From contig NZ_FOSW01000009.1 of the NCBI RefSeq assembly GCF_900114385.1, positions 158,871-222,870 on the forward strand: 64,000 nt of DNA. Reading direction: 5' to 3'. This document shows positions 1 through 12,533 of the stretch, one piece after another. The position numbers and the translations under genes are program-made. The DNA is from Geodermatophilus ruber. GTDB taxonomy: Bacteria > Actinomycetota > Actinomycetes > Mycobacteriales > Geodermatophilaceae. The notes under the pieces were generated by a model. That model ran no database searches. It was given only the letters and a program-made list of their open reading frames with translations, and was not told the origin of the DNA. Position 1 is the stretch's first letter; every line of letters begins with the position of its first letter.

Positions 1-348
1 CGCACCCGGGATCTGCACGACGCGCTCACCCGCCGCTGCCTCTACCACTGGATCGACCACCCCTCGCGGGAGACGGTGGCCGAGATCGTCCGCCGCCGGG
101 TGCCCGGCAGCGCCCAGCCGCTGGCCCTGGCCGCGGCCGCCGCGCTCACCCGGCTGCGCTCGTTGGACCTGGTCAAGCCGCCGGGCATCGCCGAGGCGAT
201 CGACTGGGTGGCCGCCCTCGCCGTGCTGGGCGTGGACCGGCTCGAACCCGCCGCGGTCCAGGCGACATGGGGGTCGCTGCTGAAGAACCGGGACGACCAG
301 GAGCTCGCGCGGACCCGCGGCGCCGCCTGGGTGGCCGCCGGTGGCTGA
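1..348 (+). CDS. MoxR-family AAA+ ATPase, C-terminal part (5' end outside window)
   Basis: The reading frame is open from the first base and ends in TGA at 346-348, so only the last 115 residues are present. The stretch RDLHDALTRRCLYHWIDHP is typical of the end of the AAA core of MoxR ATPases (the D-L-x-x-A-x-x-R-R-C-L pattern); an alpha-helical lid domain follows. MoxR proteins are thought to act as chaperone-like ATPases that load cofactors or metals into partner enzymes together with a VWA protein. The next gene encodes such a VWA protein and starts 8 bases before this stop, which supports a translationally coupled MoxR-VWA pair. The target of the pair is not visible because the upstream genes are missing. 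Confidence 0.88.
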   Translation, partial: RTRDLHDALTRRCLYHWIDHPSRETVAEIVRRRVPGSAQPLALAAAAALTRLRSLDLVKPPGIAEAIDWVAALAVLGVDRLEPAAVQATWGSLLKNRDDQELARTRGAAWVAAGG

Positions 349-1519
349 GCCGCCCGCCGTCGCACCGGGGCCGCTGGCGGTCGGGCTCACCACGGCGCTG
401 CACCGGGCCGGCCTGCCGACCACCCCCCAGCGGACCGCCCGCCTGGCGCGGGCCCTGCAGCTGGTGCTCCCGGTCGACCGGACCGCGCTGTACTGGACCT
501 GCCGGGTCGCCCTGGTCACCGACCACGCGCAGCTGCCGGTTTTCGACGCGGTCTTCTCCGCCGTCTTCGACGGTCGCCTCGACCCCGCCGACCGTCGCGG
601 CGACCCCACCGCACCCCCGTCGGCCGGGGCGCGACCCCGGGTGCGCCCGTCGCCGCCGGACCACCGGCCGCCCCCCGGAGCGGGGGAGCAGCGGGCGATC
701 GGCCTGCCGGGGGCGGAGGACGGCGAGGAGGGGCAGCGGGACGTCGTCCTCGCCGCCGCCTCGACCGAGGAGCGGCTGCGGCACACCTCCTTCGCCGAGC
801 TCACCGACGAGGAGCTGGCCGGCCTGCGCGAGCTGGTCCGCCGGCTGGTGCTGAGCACACCGCAGCGGCGCAGTCGGCGCACCCGGCCCACCCGCCGCCG
901 TGCCGACCGGCTCGACCTGCGCCGCACCGTGCGGGCCGCCCAGCGCTCCGGCGGCGATCCGGTGCGGCTGGTCGCGGCCACCCGGCGGACGCAGCCGCGG
1001 CGGCTGGTGCTGCTCTGCGACGTCTCCGGGTCGATGGAGCCGTACACGCGGGTGTATCTGTCGCTGCTGCAGGGCGCCGTCGCCGTGGCGCGGGCGGAGG
1101 CGTTCGTCTTCTCCACCCGGCTGACCCGGCTCACCCGCCAGCTCGCCGTCCGGGACCCCGACCAGGCCCTGGCCCGGGCGGGGGCGACCGGGCCGGACTG
1201 GGCCGGCGGCACCCGGCTGGCCGAGGGGATCGGCGGCTTCGTCGCCGGCCACGGCCGCCGTGGCCTGGCCCGCGGCGCCGTGGTGGTCGTGCTCTCCGAC
1301 GGCTGGGCGACCGACGACCCGGAGGACGTCGCGGCGGCGATGCGGCGGCTGCGCCGGCTGGCGCACCGGATCGTGTGGGTGAACCCCCGCAAGGCCGCCC
1401 CGGGCTACGCCCCGCTGGTGGGCGGGATGGCGGCGGCGCTGCCGCTGGTCGACGCGTTCGTCAGCGGCCACAGCCTGGCCGCGCTCGAGCAGCTGGCCGC
1501 GGCCGTCGCCGAGCCGTGA
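341..1519 (+). CDS. VWA domain protein (CoxE-like), partner of MoxR
   Basis: This 392-residue protein starts with GTG at 341, overlapping the upstream ATPase gene by 8 bases. The C-terminal half holds a von Willebrand A domain: LVLLCDVSGSM carries the DxSxS metal-ion-dependent adhesion site, and later SDGW and a conserved Thr/Gly strand complete the fold. The middle region (about residues 90-180) is rich in Pro, Arg and Glu and probably flexible. CoxE-like proteins work with MoxR ATPases in metal-cofactor insertion, known best for CO dehydrogenase maturation; no coxLMS genes are present here, so the substrate is unknown. There is no signal peptide, so a cytoplasmic location is expected. Confidence 0.87.
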   Translation: MAEPPAVAPGPLAVGLTTALHRAGLPTTPQRTARLARALQLVLPVDRTALYWTCRVALVTDHAQLPVFDAVFSAVFDGRLDPADRRGDPTAPPSAGARPRVRPSPPDHRPPPGAGEQRAIGLPGAEDGEEGQRDVVLAAASTEERLRHTSFAELTDEELAGLRELVRRLVLSTPQRRSRRTRPTRRRADRLDLRRTVRAAQRSGGDPVRLVAATRRTQPRRLVLLCDVSGSMEPYTRVYLSLLQGAVAVARAEAFVFSTRLTRLTRQLAVRDPDQALARAGATGPDWAGGTRLAEGIGGFVAGHGRRGLARGAVVVVLSDGWATDDPEDVAAAMRRLRRLAHRIVWVNPRKAAPGYAPLVGGMAAALPLVDAFVSGHSLAALEQLAAAVAEP

Positions 1520-1520
1520 G

Positions 1521-1551
1521 CATCGGCGGCTGGCAGCCCGACGCGCCGATG
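1521..1551. terminator. Hairpin between convergent genes
   Basis: CATCGGCG at 1521-1528 pairs with CGCCGATG at 1544-1551 (8 bp, 15-nt loop). It begins just after the VWA stop and ends before the stop of the convergent DinB gene, so it could terminate both. There is no U-run, as usual for high-GC actinobacteria. Confidence 0.45.
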
Positions 1552-1573
1552 ATCTCGATGGCTCGGGGCGGGC

Positions 1574-2089
1574 TCAGCCCATCGTCTTCTGGCCGTCCAG
1601 GGACTCCCGCAGGATGTCGGCGTGCCCGGCGTGCTGGGCGGTCTCGGCGATGATGTGCAGCAGGGTCCGCCGCGCCGACCAGCGCGCGCCCGGCTCGAAC
1701 CACGGTGCCTCGGGCAGCGGGTGCTCGGCGTCGAGGTCGGGCAGCGCGGCGACCAGTTCGTCGGTGTGCCGGGCGACCTCGTCGTAGGACATCAGCACGT
1801 CGGCCAGGGTCTCGCCCGGCTCCAGCCGCCACTCGCGCGCCCACGCCTCCGGGGTCCAGCCGCCGCTCATCGCCTCCGGCCCGCCCTCGATGAACCGGGT
1901 CCACGACGCCTCGGTGCTGGCGACGTGCTTGATCAGCCCGGCCAGGCTCAGCTCGCTGACCGTCGTCCGCCGGGTGGCCTGCTCGTCGGTCAGGTCCCGG
2001 ACGGTGAACCGCAGGAAGGAGCGGTGCCGGTCGAGGCTCTCCAGGAGATCGGCGCGCTCGCGGGACAGGGTCGTCGTGGCGGTGGACAT
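1574..2089 (-). CDS. DinB/YfiT-like (DUF664) putative metalloenzyme
   Basis: This 171-residue protein belongs to the DinB superfamily of four-helix-bundle proteins. The family usually binds a divalent metal through three histidines; LIKHVAST in the second helix and HIIAETAQHAGHADILRE near the C-terminus show the expected H and H-x3-H positions. I start at the ATG at 2089, preceded by GGAAGG about 9 bases upstream; an upstream in-frame start would add 40 residues of Pro/Arg-rich sequence unlike the family. Some DinB relatives are mycothiol- or bacillithiol-dependent transferases, so a mycothiol-linked detoxification role is possible but not shown. The gene stands alone, convergent to the VWA gene. 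Confidence 0.82.
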   Translation of the reverse strand: MSTATTTLSRERADLLESLDRHRSFLRFTVRDLTDEQATRRTTVSELSLAGLIKHVASTEASWTRFIEGGPEAMSGGWTPEAWAREWRLEPGETLADVLMSYDEVARHTDELVAALPDLDAEHPLPEAPWFEPGARWSARRTLLHIIAETAQHAGHADILRESLDGQKTMG

Positions 2090-2258
2090 GTCCTGGCCTT
2101 CCGGTCGGGAGCTGCGGGCTGCCCACGCTAGGCGGGACGGCGCGGCGATGGTCGGGCTCGGACGCTCCGGTGTGCGCGGCGTCCCATCCTCCCGTGCACT
2201 GTCTGTCACACTCCGTCATCCCCGCAGGTCAGGCGGGCAAGAGCTGGAGTGAGGAATC

Positions 2259-4157
<1,899 letters not shown>

Positions 4158-4165
4158 GCCGAGCT

Positions 4166-4196
4166 GCCGCCGCCCCGGCCGGACCGGGGCGGCGGC
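4166..4196 (+). terminator. Intrinsic-type terminator after the C11 peptidase gene
   Basis: GCCGCCGCCCCGG at 4166-4178 pairs perfectly with 4184-4196 (13 bp, loop CCGGA). It starts 9 bases after the peptidase stop. There is no T-tract. Confidence 0.7.
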
Positions 4197-4221
4197 GAGC
4201 CGGGCTCACTAGCGTGCGGTC

Positions 4222-5028
4222 ATGACCGGGAGCAGCGAGCGGGTCGCGATCGTCACCGGGTCGGAGTCGGGCATCGGCCGGGCCGTCGCCGTGGCCCTGG
4301 CCGAGCAGGGCTGCGACGTCGGCATCACCTGGTACCGCGCGCCGGCCGCCGCGGAGGCCACCGCGGCGGAGGTGCGCGGGCTCGGCCGGCGGGCCGAGGT
4401 GCGCCACCTCGACCTCACCCGGCTGCCCGGGGCGGCCGACGTCGTGGACGACCTCGCCGACGCGCTCGGGGGCGTCGACGTCCTGGTCAACGACGCCGGC
4501 ACCGGCCACCGGACCCCGCTGCTCGACCTGGACCTGGCCACCTGGCGGCAGGTGCTCGCCATCGACCTCGACGGCGCCTTCCTCTGCCTGCAGCGCGCCG
4601 CCCGGCGCATGGTCGCGGCCGGCCGTGGCGGGCGGATCGTGAACATCACCAGCGTGCACGAGCACCAGCCCCGGGTCGGCGCGGCGGCCTACTGCGCCGC
4701 GAAGGGCGGGCTGGGGCTGCTCACCCGCGTCGCGGCGCTGGAGCTCGCCGAGCACGGCATCACCGTGAACGCCGTCGCGCCCGGGGAGATCGCCACGCCC
4801 ATGACCGGGCAGGAGGACGAGGACCCCACTGCACCCGGCCACGAGCGCCCCGGCATCCCGCTGCGCCGTCCCGGCGACGCCCGGGAGGTCGCCGCCGTCG
4901 TCGCCTTCCTCGCCTCGCCGGGGGCCGGCTACGTCACCGGCGCCTCCTGGCCGGTGGACGGCGGGATGCTGCAGATGGGCCCGATGGCCGGCTCCCACCT
5001 GACCTCGGACGCCTGGCGCCGCCCCTGA
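4222..5028 (+). CDS. SDR family oxidoreductase
   Basis: A classical short-chain dehydrogenase/reductase of 268 residues. The nucleotide-binding motif TGSESGIG is at the N-terminus, NDAG replaces the usual NNAG, and the catalytic Ser, Tyr-x3-Lys are seen in TSVHEHQPRVGAAAYCAAK. C-terminal VTGASWPVDGGM is the usual family ending. Such enzymes reduce or oxidise an alcohol/ketone pair with NAD(P)H in the cytoplasm. Sequence alone does not give the substrate; the general look is of glucose-1-dehydrogenase/FabG-like SDRs. No operon partner is evident, as the following gene is on the other strand. Confidence 0.85.
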   Translation: MTGSSERVAIVTGSESGIGRAVAVALAEQGCDVGITWYRAPAAAEATAAEVRGLGRRAEVRHLDLTRLPGAADVVDDLADALGGVDVLVNDAGTGHRTPLLDLDLATWRQVLAIDLDGAFLCLQRAARRMVAAGRGGRIVNITSVHEHQPRVGAAAYCAAKGGLGLLTRVAALELAEHGITVNAVAPGEIATPMTGQEDEDPTAPGHERPGIPLRRPGDAREVAAVVAFLASPGAGYVTGASWPVDGGMLQMGPMAGSHLTSDAWRRP

Positions 5029-5143
5029 CCGCCAGGAGAGATGCCATGGCGACCTCCGCGCCCGTCGTCCCGGCACCGTGCCACCGGGCCCGGCGGAGCG
5101 GACAGGGTCGACGGGGCCCGGCCGAGGGGATGCCGGGCTCAGG

Positions 5144-6067
5144 TCACCGGCGGCTGGCCTTGTGCCGGTAGAGGTCGGTGTCGGCGCGTCGGAGGAGGTC
5201 GGCCAGGGTGTCCCCGGGCGCGGCCGCCGCCGTGCCGGCCGACCAGGACGCCGGATGGCTGGCCCGCAGCCGGGCGACGAGCTCCTGGGTGCGGGCAGCA
5301 TCGGTGCCGGGCAGGCACAGGACGAACTCGTCGCCGCCGTACCGGCCGAGCAGGTCGGCGGTGCGCAGCTCGCTGCTCCAGGCCCCGGCCAGCGACTGCA
5401 GCAGCGCGTCGCCGGCGCCGTGCCCGTCCTCGTCGTTGACGGTCTTGAACCCGTCCAGGTCGAGGAGGACGACGGTCAGCGGCTCGCCGCTGCGCGCCGC
5501 GTGGGCCAGGCTCCGCTCGGCGCCGGCCTCCCACGCGCGGCGGTTGGCCAGCCCGGTCAGCGGGTCGGTGCCCGCGGCCCGGTGCAGGGTCGCCGAGATG
5601 CGGGTCTGCGCCTCGACGAGGGCGGCGACGGTGACGACGTTGGTCAGCCAGGGCAGCGCGATGCCGGAGGGCGCCGCGGCGAGGGCTCCCGCGGTGGTGA
5701 CCGCGAGCAGGTAGACCGCGTGCGCCCGGGCCGCCGGGCGCGGCAGGTAGTGGGCGGTGTAGACGGCCAGCGCGACCATCGAGGGGCCCAGCCCGACCAC
5801 GCCCACCGCGGTCACCGACCGCCAGGCCAGCAGGGCGATGAGGGTGGCCATCGTCGCGACCGCCACGTGGACCGCGCCGGTGCTGAGGCGCTGCCGGCGC
5901 AGCCACAGCAGTGCCGCACCGCCGCAGCCGATGACGGCCAGCACCCAGAGCAGGCCGACGGGGGTCTCGGGCGTGAGCGGGTTCAGCGCACCGAGCAGGC
6001 ACAGCGTGCCGCTGACGGCGTACAGCAACGACAGCAACGGCGTTCCCGCCGGCCGGTCCGCGTGCAT
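5144..6067 (-). CDS. Membrane diguanylate cyclase (GGDEF) with inhibitory site
   Basis: The 307-residue protein has about five or six predicted transmembrane helices in residues 10-150, then a GGDEF domain. GGDEF is intact at 244-248, and RTAD at 235-238 lies exactly five residues before it, the position of the RxxD product-inhibition (I) site, so the enzyme should make cyclic di-GMP from two GTP and be feedback-inhibited. No EAL domain follows. I chose the ATG at 6067 because GGGAGGGA lies just upstream; an ATG 11 codons earlier is possible. The membrane part looks like a sensor of unknown ligand. It is a single gene with no visible effector neighbour. Confidence 0.88.
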   Translation of the reverse strand: MHADRPAGTPLLSLLYAVSGTLCLLGALNPLTPETPVGLLWVLAVIGCGGAALLWLRRQRLSTGAVHVAVATMATLIALLAWRSVTAVGVVGLGPSMVALAVYTAHYLPRPAARAHAVYLLAVTTAGALAAAPSGIALPWLTNVVTVAALVEAQTRISATLHRAAGTDPLTGLANRRAWEAGAERSLAHAARSGEPLTVVLLDLDGFKTVNDEDGHGAGDALLQSLAGAWSSELRTADLLGRYGGDEFVLCLPGTDAARTQELVARLRASHPASWSAGTAAAAPGDTLADLLRRADTDLYRHKASRR

Positions 6068-6197
6068 GAGGTCCCTCCCCCCGTTCGTCCCCGCGAGCAT
6101 CGGTCGTCCCGGTGACGTTCTGGAGCGCTCCGCGACGACCTGCCCCCATGGGGGGAGGGCCGGTGACGCCGATCGGGGGAACGCCGGCGGGGGACGG

Positions 6198-7148
6198 TCA
6201 CGCTCCGGTGAGCTCCGTCGGCACGGTGATGACGTCGACCATCGCGCCGCGCCGATACACCGTCACCGGCAGCGACCGCCCGATCGCGTCGGCGAACAGC
6301 AGCCGCTGCAGGCTCTGCGCCTCCGCGACCGGGCGCCGGCCGGCCTCGAGCACCAGGTCGCCGGCCTTGAGGCCGGCGCGGTCGGCGGGGGAGCCGGGGA
6401 CGACGTCGACGATCCGCAGCCCGCGCCGGCGGCCGGTCCGCGCGGCCAGCGGAGCCGGCAGCGGCGCGGGCGAGCTGACCAGGCCCAGGTAGGCCCGGCG
6501 CACCCGGCCGGCGGAGACCAGCGCGGCGACGATGCGGCGGGTCGTGTCGTTGATCGGCACGGCCAGTCCGAGGCCCCAGCCGGCGACGGCGGTGCTGATG
6601 CCGACGACGCGCCCGGCGGAGTCGGCCAGCGCCCCGCCGGAGTTGCCGGGGTTGAGCGCGGCGTCGGTCTGGATCACGTCCTCGACCACCCGGGCCGTGC
6701 GGCCGTCGCGGGTCGGCAGCGACCGGCCCAGGCCGCTGACCACGCCGGCGGTGACCGAGCCGGCCAGGCCCAGCGGGTTGCCGACGGCGACGACGAGCTG
6801 GCCGACGCGCAGCTCGGCCGCGTCGCCGAGCACCGCCGGCGGCGGGATGACGCCGCGGGCCCGGACGACCGCGAGGTCCGACAGCGGGTCGGCGCCGACG
6901 ACGTCGACGTCGGCCTCGCTGCCGTCGCTGAACACCGCGAGGCCGGAACGGGCCCGGCCCACCACGTGGGCGTTGGTGAGCAGCAGCCCCTCTCCGGGGA
7001 CGACGACCGCCGAGCCGGCGCCGTGGCCGGCAGGCCCGCTCACCTCGAGGGCGGCCACGTGCGGGCCGAGGTCGGCGGCGACGGCGGTGACGATGCGCGA
7101 GTAGGCGTCCAGCGCGGTACCGGAGAGGGAGTCGGAGTCGGGTGCCAT
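6198..7148 (-). CDS. HtrA/DegP-like serine protease with PDZ domain, no export signal
   Basis: This 316-residue trypsin-like protease has a complete triad: His61 (TNAHVV), Asp91 (SDLAVV) and Ser170 (NPGNSGG). A PDZ domain fills the last 95 residues (GLRIVDVVPGSPADRAGLKAGD). AGGAGG lies a few bases before the ATG, so the start is firm. Unusually there is neither a signal peptide nor a membrane anchor, whereas most HtrA proteins act outside the membrane; this one would stay in the cytoplasm unless exported another way. HtrA proteases degrade or refold damaged proteins. The gene stands between a GGDEF gene and the divergent amylosucrase gene. Confidence 0.88.
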   Translation of the reverse strand: MAPDSDSLSGTALDAYSRIVTAVAADLGPHVAALEVSGPAGHGAGSAVVVPGEGLLLTNAHVVGRARSGLAVFSDGSEADVDVVGADPLSDLAVVRARGVIPPPAVLGDAAELRVGQLVVAVGNPLGLAGSVTAGVVSGLGRSLPTRDGRTARVVEDVIQTDAALNPGNSGGALADSAGRVVGISTAVAGWGLGLAVPINDTTRRIVAALVSAGRVRRAYLGLVSSPAPLPAPLAARTGRRRGLRIVDVVPGSPADRAGLKAGDLVLEAGRRPVAEAQSLQRLLFADAIGRSLPVTVYRRGAMVDVITVPTELTGA

Positions 7149-7249
7149 GGCGGAGCCTCCTGATTACGTGCTTACAGCTCCCAGTCAACGCCGTCCGGGC
7201 GCTCCGCGGCAGCGGTCGCGCTGTGGGCGAACATCGCGATACTGACCCG

Positions 7250-9219
<1,970 letters not shown>

Positions 9220-9223
<4 letters not shown>

Positions 9224-10353
9224 GCCGGACCGCGGTGCCCCGCCCTGCAGCGGAGGCGGCCGTCGGCGTCACCCTCGGCGTGGAGGAGGAGTTCCACCTC
9301 GTCGACCCGGAGACCTTCGCGCTGTCCGGGAACCCCGACCTCGACGCGGCGCTCCGCGCGGGCACCGCGGGTCAGCACCTCAAGTCCGAGATCACCACCA
9401 GCCAGCTGGAGACGGCGACCGGCGTCTGCACCACGCTCGCGCAGCTGCGCGCGGAGCTCGTCGCCACCCGGGCCGAGGCGGCCGGCGCGGCGGCCCGGGC
9501 CGGGCTTGCGGTCCTGGCCGCCTCCACGCACCCGTTCGACTCCTGGCGGGGGCAGCAGGTGACGCCTGCTGCGCGGTACGAGGCGATGGTGCGGCGGTGG
9601 GGTGGGCTCGCGCTCCAGCAGGACATCTGCGGGTGCCACGTGCACGTGGGCGTCCCGGACCTGCAGACCGCGGTGGCCGTCATGGACCGTGCCCGGCCCT
9701 ACCTGCCGGTGCTGCTGGCGATGACCGGGAGCTCGCCCTTCCACGACGGCATCGACACCGGGTACGACAGCTTCCGCACGCTGCACTGGTCGCGCTGGCC
9801 GAACGCCGGACCGCCGGAGCTGCTCGGCGACGCCGCCCGGTTCCGGGAGCTCGTCGACGGGCTGGTCGCCGCCGGGGTGATCGCCGACGGCTCGCACCTC
9901 TACTGGGACGTGCGCCCGTCGGCCCGGCTGCCGACCCTGGAGTTCCGGCTCGGTGACGTGTGCACCAGCCTCGACGACGCCGTCCTGCACGCCGCGCTGG
10001 TCCGGTCCCTGGTCCGCGTGCTCGCCGGCCGCGCGCAGCGGGGTGAGCCGTTCCCCGACCCGCGGCCGGAGCTGCTGCGCGCCGCGCGGTGGCGGGCCGC
10101 CCGCGACGGCCTCGGGGGCGCGCTGTTCGACCCCGCGCGCGGCGTGCTGGTCGGCGCGCGCGCAGCGGTCCGCGGCCTGCTCACCGAGCTGGACGAGGAC
10201 CTGCGCGCCCACGGCGAGCAGGAGGAGGTCGCCGAGCTGGTCGGCCGGCTCTGGCGGCGGGGCACCTCGGCCGCCCGGCAGCGCCGCGTCTGGCGGCGCA
10301 CCGGGGACGCCCGCGCCGTGGCGGCCGCGCTCGTCCGCGAGGGCGGCGGCTGA
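9220..10353 (+). CDS. YbdK-type carboxylate-amine ligase (GCS2 family)
   Basis: A 377-residue member of the glutamate-cysteine ligase type 2 family. GVEEEFHLVD near residue 25 is the family's metal/ATP-binding start and CGCHVHVGV its central motif. Known relatives have weak gamma-glutamyl-cysteine ligase activity; in actinobacteria, which use mycothiol, their role is unclear. The start is GTG at 9220, overlapping the amylosucrase stop (GTGA), so it is probably co-translated with that gene although the functions are not obviously linked. Confidence 0.86.
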
Positions 10354-10393
10354 CCCGCGCGTGGCCCGCGGCCCGGCGGGTACCGGCAGGGGC

Positions 10394-11191
10394 ATGAGCG
10401 ACGAGCGCCCCCTGGCCCTCGTGACCGGCGCCTCCAGCGGGATCGGCCTGGAGCTGGCCCGGCAGTTCGCCGACGCGGGCTTCGACCTGATCGTCAACGC
10501 CGAGGATGCCGGGCTGACCGCCGCGGCCGAACAGCTGCGCGCCGAGGGCGCCGCCGTCCGGGCGGTGCAGGCCGACCTCCGGACCCTCGCGGGCGTCGAG
10601 GCCCTCTGGGCCGCGGTGCAGGCCGCCGGCCGCCCGGTCACGGCCGCCGCCCTCGACGCCGGGGTCGGCAAGGGTGGGCCGTTCCTGGAGAACGACATCG
10701 AGGAGGAGATGGACGTCATCTGCCTCGACATCGTCTCGACCGTGCGCCTGACCAAGCTGCTGCTGCGGGACATGGTGGCCCGCAACGAGGGCCGGCTGCT
10801 CATCACCTCGTCGATCGCCGCGACGATGCCCGGCCCGTATCAGGCGGTCTACAACGCCTCCAAGTCGTTCCTGCAGTCCTTCGCCGAGGCGCTGGTGGAG
10901 GAACTGGACGACACCGCGGTCGCCGTCACCTCGCTGATGCCCGGGCCCACCGGCACCCACTTCTTCGAGCGCGCCGGCATTCAGGGCACGAGGATCGGCG
11001 CCGGCCCCAAGGACGACCCCGCCCAGGTGGCGCGGCAGGGCTTCGAGGCGCTCATGGCCGGCAAGGAGAAGGTGGTGGCCGGCTCGCTCACGACCAAGGC
11101 GCAGGAGCTGGCCACTACCGTCCTGCCGGACCGGCTGAAGGCCATGGTGCACCGGCAGATGGCCGAGCCCGGCTCGGCAGGCGACCGATGA
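10394..11191 (+). CDS. SDR family oxidoreductase
   Basis: A 265-residue SDR of the type often annotated as ketoacyl reductase-like. TGASSGIG gives the cofactor site; ITSSIAATMPGPYQAVYNASK gives Ser and Tyr-x3-Lys. The usual NNAG is replaced by LDAGVG, an atypical variant, so cofactor-proximal packing differs. The start ATG at 10394 has GGCAGGGG just upstream. Its stop overlaps the next gene by four bases (ATGA), so the two are coupled. The physiological substrate is unknown. Confidence 0.83.
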   Translation: MSDERPLALVTGASSGIGLELARQFADAGFDLIVNAEDAGLTAAAEQLRAEGAAVRAVQADLRTLAGVEALWAAVQAAGRPVTAAALDAGVGKGGPFLENDIEEEMDVICLDIVSTVRLTKLLLRDMVARNEGRLLITSSIAATMPGPYQAVYNASKSFLQSFAEALVEELDDTAVAVTSLMPGPTGTHFFERAGIQGTRIGAGPKDDPAQVARQGFEALMAGKEKVVAGSLTTKAQELATTVLPDRLKAMVHRQMAEPGSAGDR

Positions 11192-12468
11192 CCGGCCACC
11201 ACGAGCTCGCCCGGCCACTGCGGAGCCCCGCCGACCTCGATCCGTTGCTGGAACGGATCGGCGACGCGGGGATCGTCGCGATCGGGGAGGCCAGCCACGG
11301 CACGCACGAGTACTACGCCTGGCGGGCAGCGTTGACCCGCCGCCTGATCGAGGAGCGCGGCTTCGGCTTCGTCGCCGTCGAGGGCGACTGGCCCGACTGC
11401 TACCGGGTGAACCGCAGCGTCAAGCTGCGCGACGGTGCGCACGAGGACCCGCGCGACGCGCTCGACTCCTTCGACCGCTGGCCGACCTGGATGTGGGCGA
11501 ACGACGACGTCGTCGACTTCTGCCGCTGGCTGCGCGGGTTCAACGTCGAGCGGCCCGAGGCCGAACGGGTCGGCTTCTACGGCCTGGACGTCTACAGCCT
11601 CTGGGAGTCGATGCACGAGCTGATCGGCTGGCTCCGTGAGCACGAACCCCAGCACGTCCAGCGGGCGATCGAGGCGCTGCGCTGCTTCGAGCCGTTCGGC
11701 GAGGACGGCGCCGAGTACGCCTTCGCCACCCGTTTCGCGCCCACCACCTGCGAGCAGGCCGTCATCGACCTGCTGCGCCATCTCGCGGAGGAACGCAGCC
11801 GCGGCACGGCCGGAGATCCGGAGGACCGCTTCTCGGCGGAGCAGAACGCTGTCGTGGTGGCCAACGCGGAGCTCTACTACCGCACGATGGTGCAGAGCTC
11901 GGCGGAGTCCTGGAACGTCCGTGACGTGCACATGGCCGACACCCTCGACCGGCTGTTCGAGTTCGCAGGGGACAAGGCCGTCGTCTGGGAGCACAACACG
12001 CACATCGGCGACGCGCGGGCCACGGACATGGCCGCTGCCGGCATGGTCAACGTCGGCCAGCTGCTGCGCGAGCGGCACGGGACGGACGACGTCGTCCTGG
12101 TCGGTTTCGGCGGCTACCGGGGCGGCGTGATCGCGGGGGCGGAGTGGGGGGCGCAGATGGAGCGGCTACCGGTCCCGCCGGCCCGCTCCGGCAGCATCGA
12201 GTCGGTTCTGCACGGGCTCCTGGGGGAGGACTCGCTGATCGTCGTCCCGGGGCACGGCGAGGGCCCGGAGTGGCTGCACGGCCGGCTGGACCACCGGGCG
12301 ATCGGCGTGGTCTACCGCCCCGAGCGCGAGCGGTGGGGGAACTACGTGCCCACCGTCCTGGGGGAGCGGTACGACGCCTTCCTCTACCTCAACGACACCT
12401 CGCCGCTGCGGCCGCTGCACCTCGAGCGCCCCGAGGAGCACGTCCCGCCCCTCGCCCACGCCGTGTGA
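11188..12468 (+). CDS. Erythromycin esterase-like protein
   Basis: The 426-residue product matches the erythromycin esterase family, with the conserved GEASHGTHEYYAWR near residue 33 (His and Glu of the active site) and VVWEHNTHIGDAR about two-thirds along. True Ere enzymes hydrolyse the macrolide lactone, but most actinobacterial chromosomal homologues belong to a broader clade (often beside phosphoribosyltransferase genes) of unknown substrate. I therefore do not infer resistance. It begins with an ATGA overlap after the SDR gene and ends at a strong hairpin. Confidence 0.82.
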   Translation: MTGHHELARPLRSPADLDPLLERIGDAGIVAIGEASHGTHEYYAWRAALTRRLIEERGFGFVAVEGDWPDCYRVNRSVKLRDGAHEDPRDALDSFDRWPTWMWANDDVVDFCRWLRGFNVERPEAERVGFYGLDVYSLWESMHELIGWLREHEPQHVQRAIEALRCFEPFGEDGAEYAFATRFAPTTCEQAVIDLLRHLAEERSRGTAGDPEDRFSAEQNAVVVANAELYYRTMVQSSAESWNVRDVHMADTLDRLFEFAGDKAVVWEHNTHIGDARATDMAAAGMVNVGQLLRERHGTDDVVLVGFGGYRGGVIAGAEWGAQMERLPVPPARSGSIESVLHGLLGEDSLIVVPGHGEGPEWLHGRLDHRAIGVVYRPERERWGNYVPTVLGERYDAFLYLNDTSPLRPLHLERPEEHVPPLAHAV

Positions 12469-12480
12469 GTGCGCGGGCGG

Positions 12481-12526
12481 CCCCCTCCGTGGCGTCCCCG
12501 AGCGTGCGAGGGGACCCAGGAGGGGG
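12481..12526. terminator. Bidirectional terminator hairpin
   Basis: An outer stem CCCCCTCC (12481-12488) with GGAGGGGG (12519-12526) encloses an inner stem GTCCCC (12494-12499) with GGGGAC (12510-12515). It fills the gap between the convergent erythromycin-esterase-like and NADH dehydrogenase genes. Confidence 0.7.
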
Positions 12527-12533
12527 TCCCTTC

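Noticed and set aside
5046..5171. Short frame after the SDR stop with AGGAGAG upstream (about 41 codons)
   Set aside because: It overlaps the end of the diguanylate cyclase gene and has no recognisable content; perhaps a gene remnant, but unsupported.
11188..12468. Macrolide resistance gene
   Set aside because: Family match is only to the broad erythromycin esterase superfamily; chromosomal actinobacterial members are not shown to confer resistance and no mobile context surrounds it.
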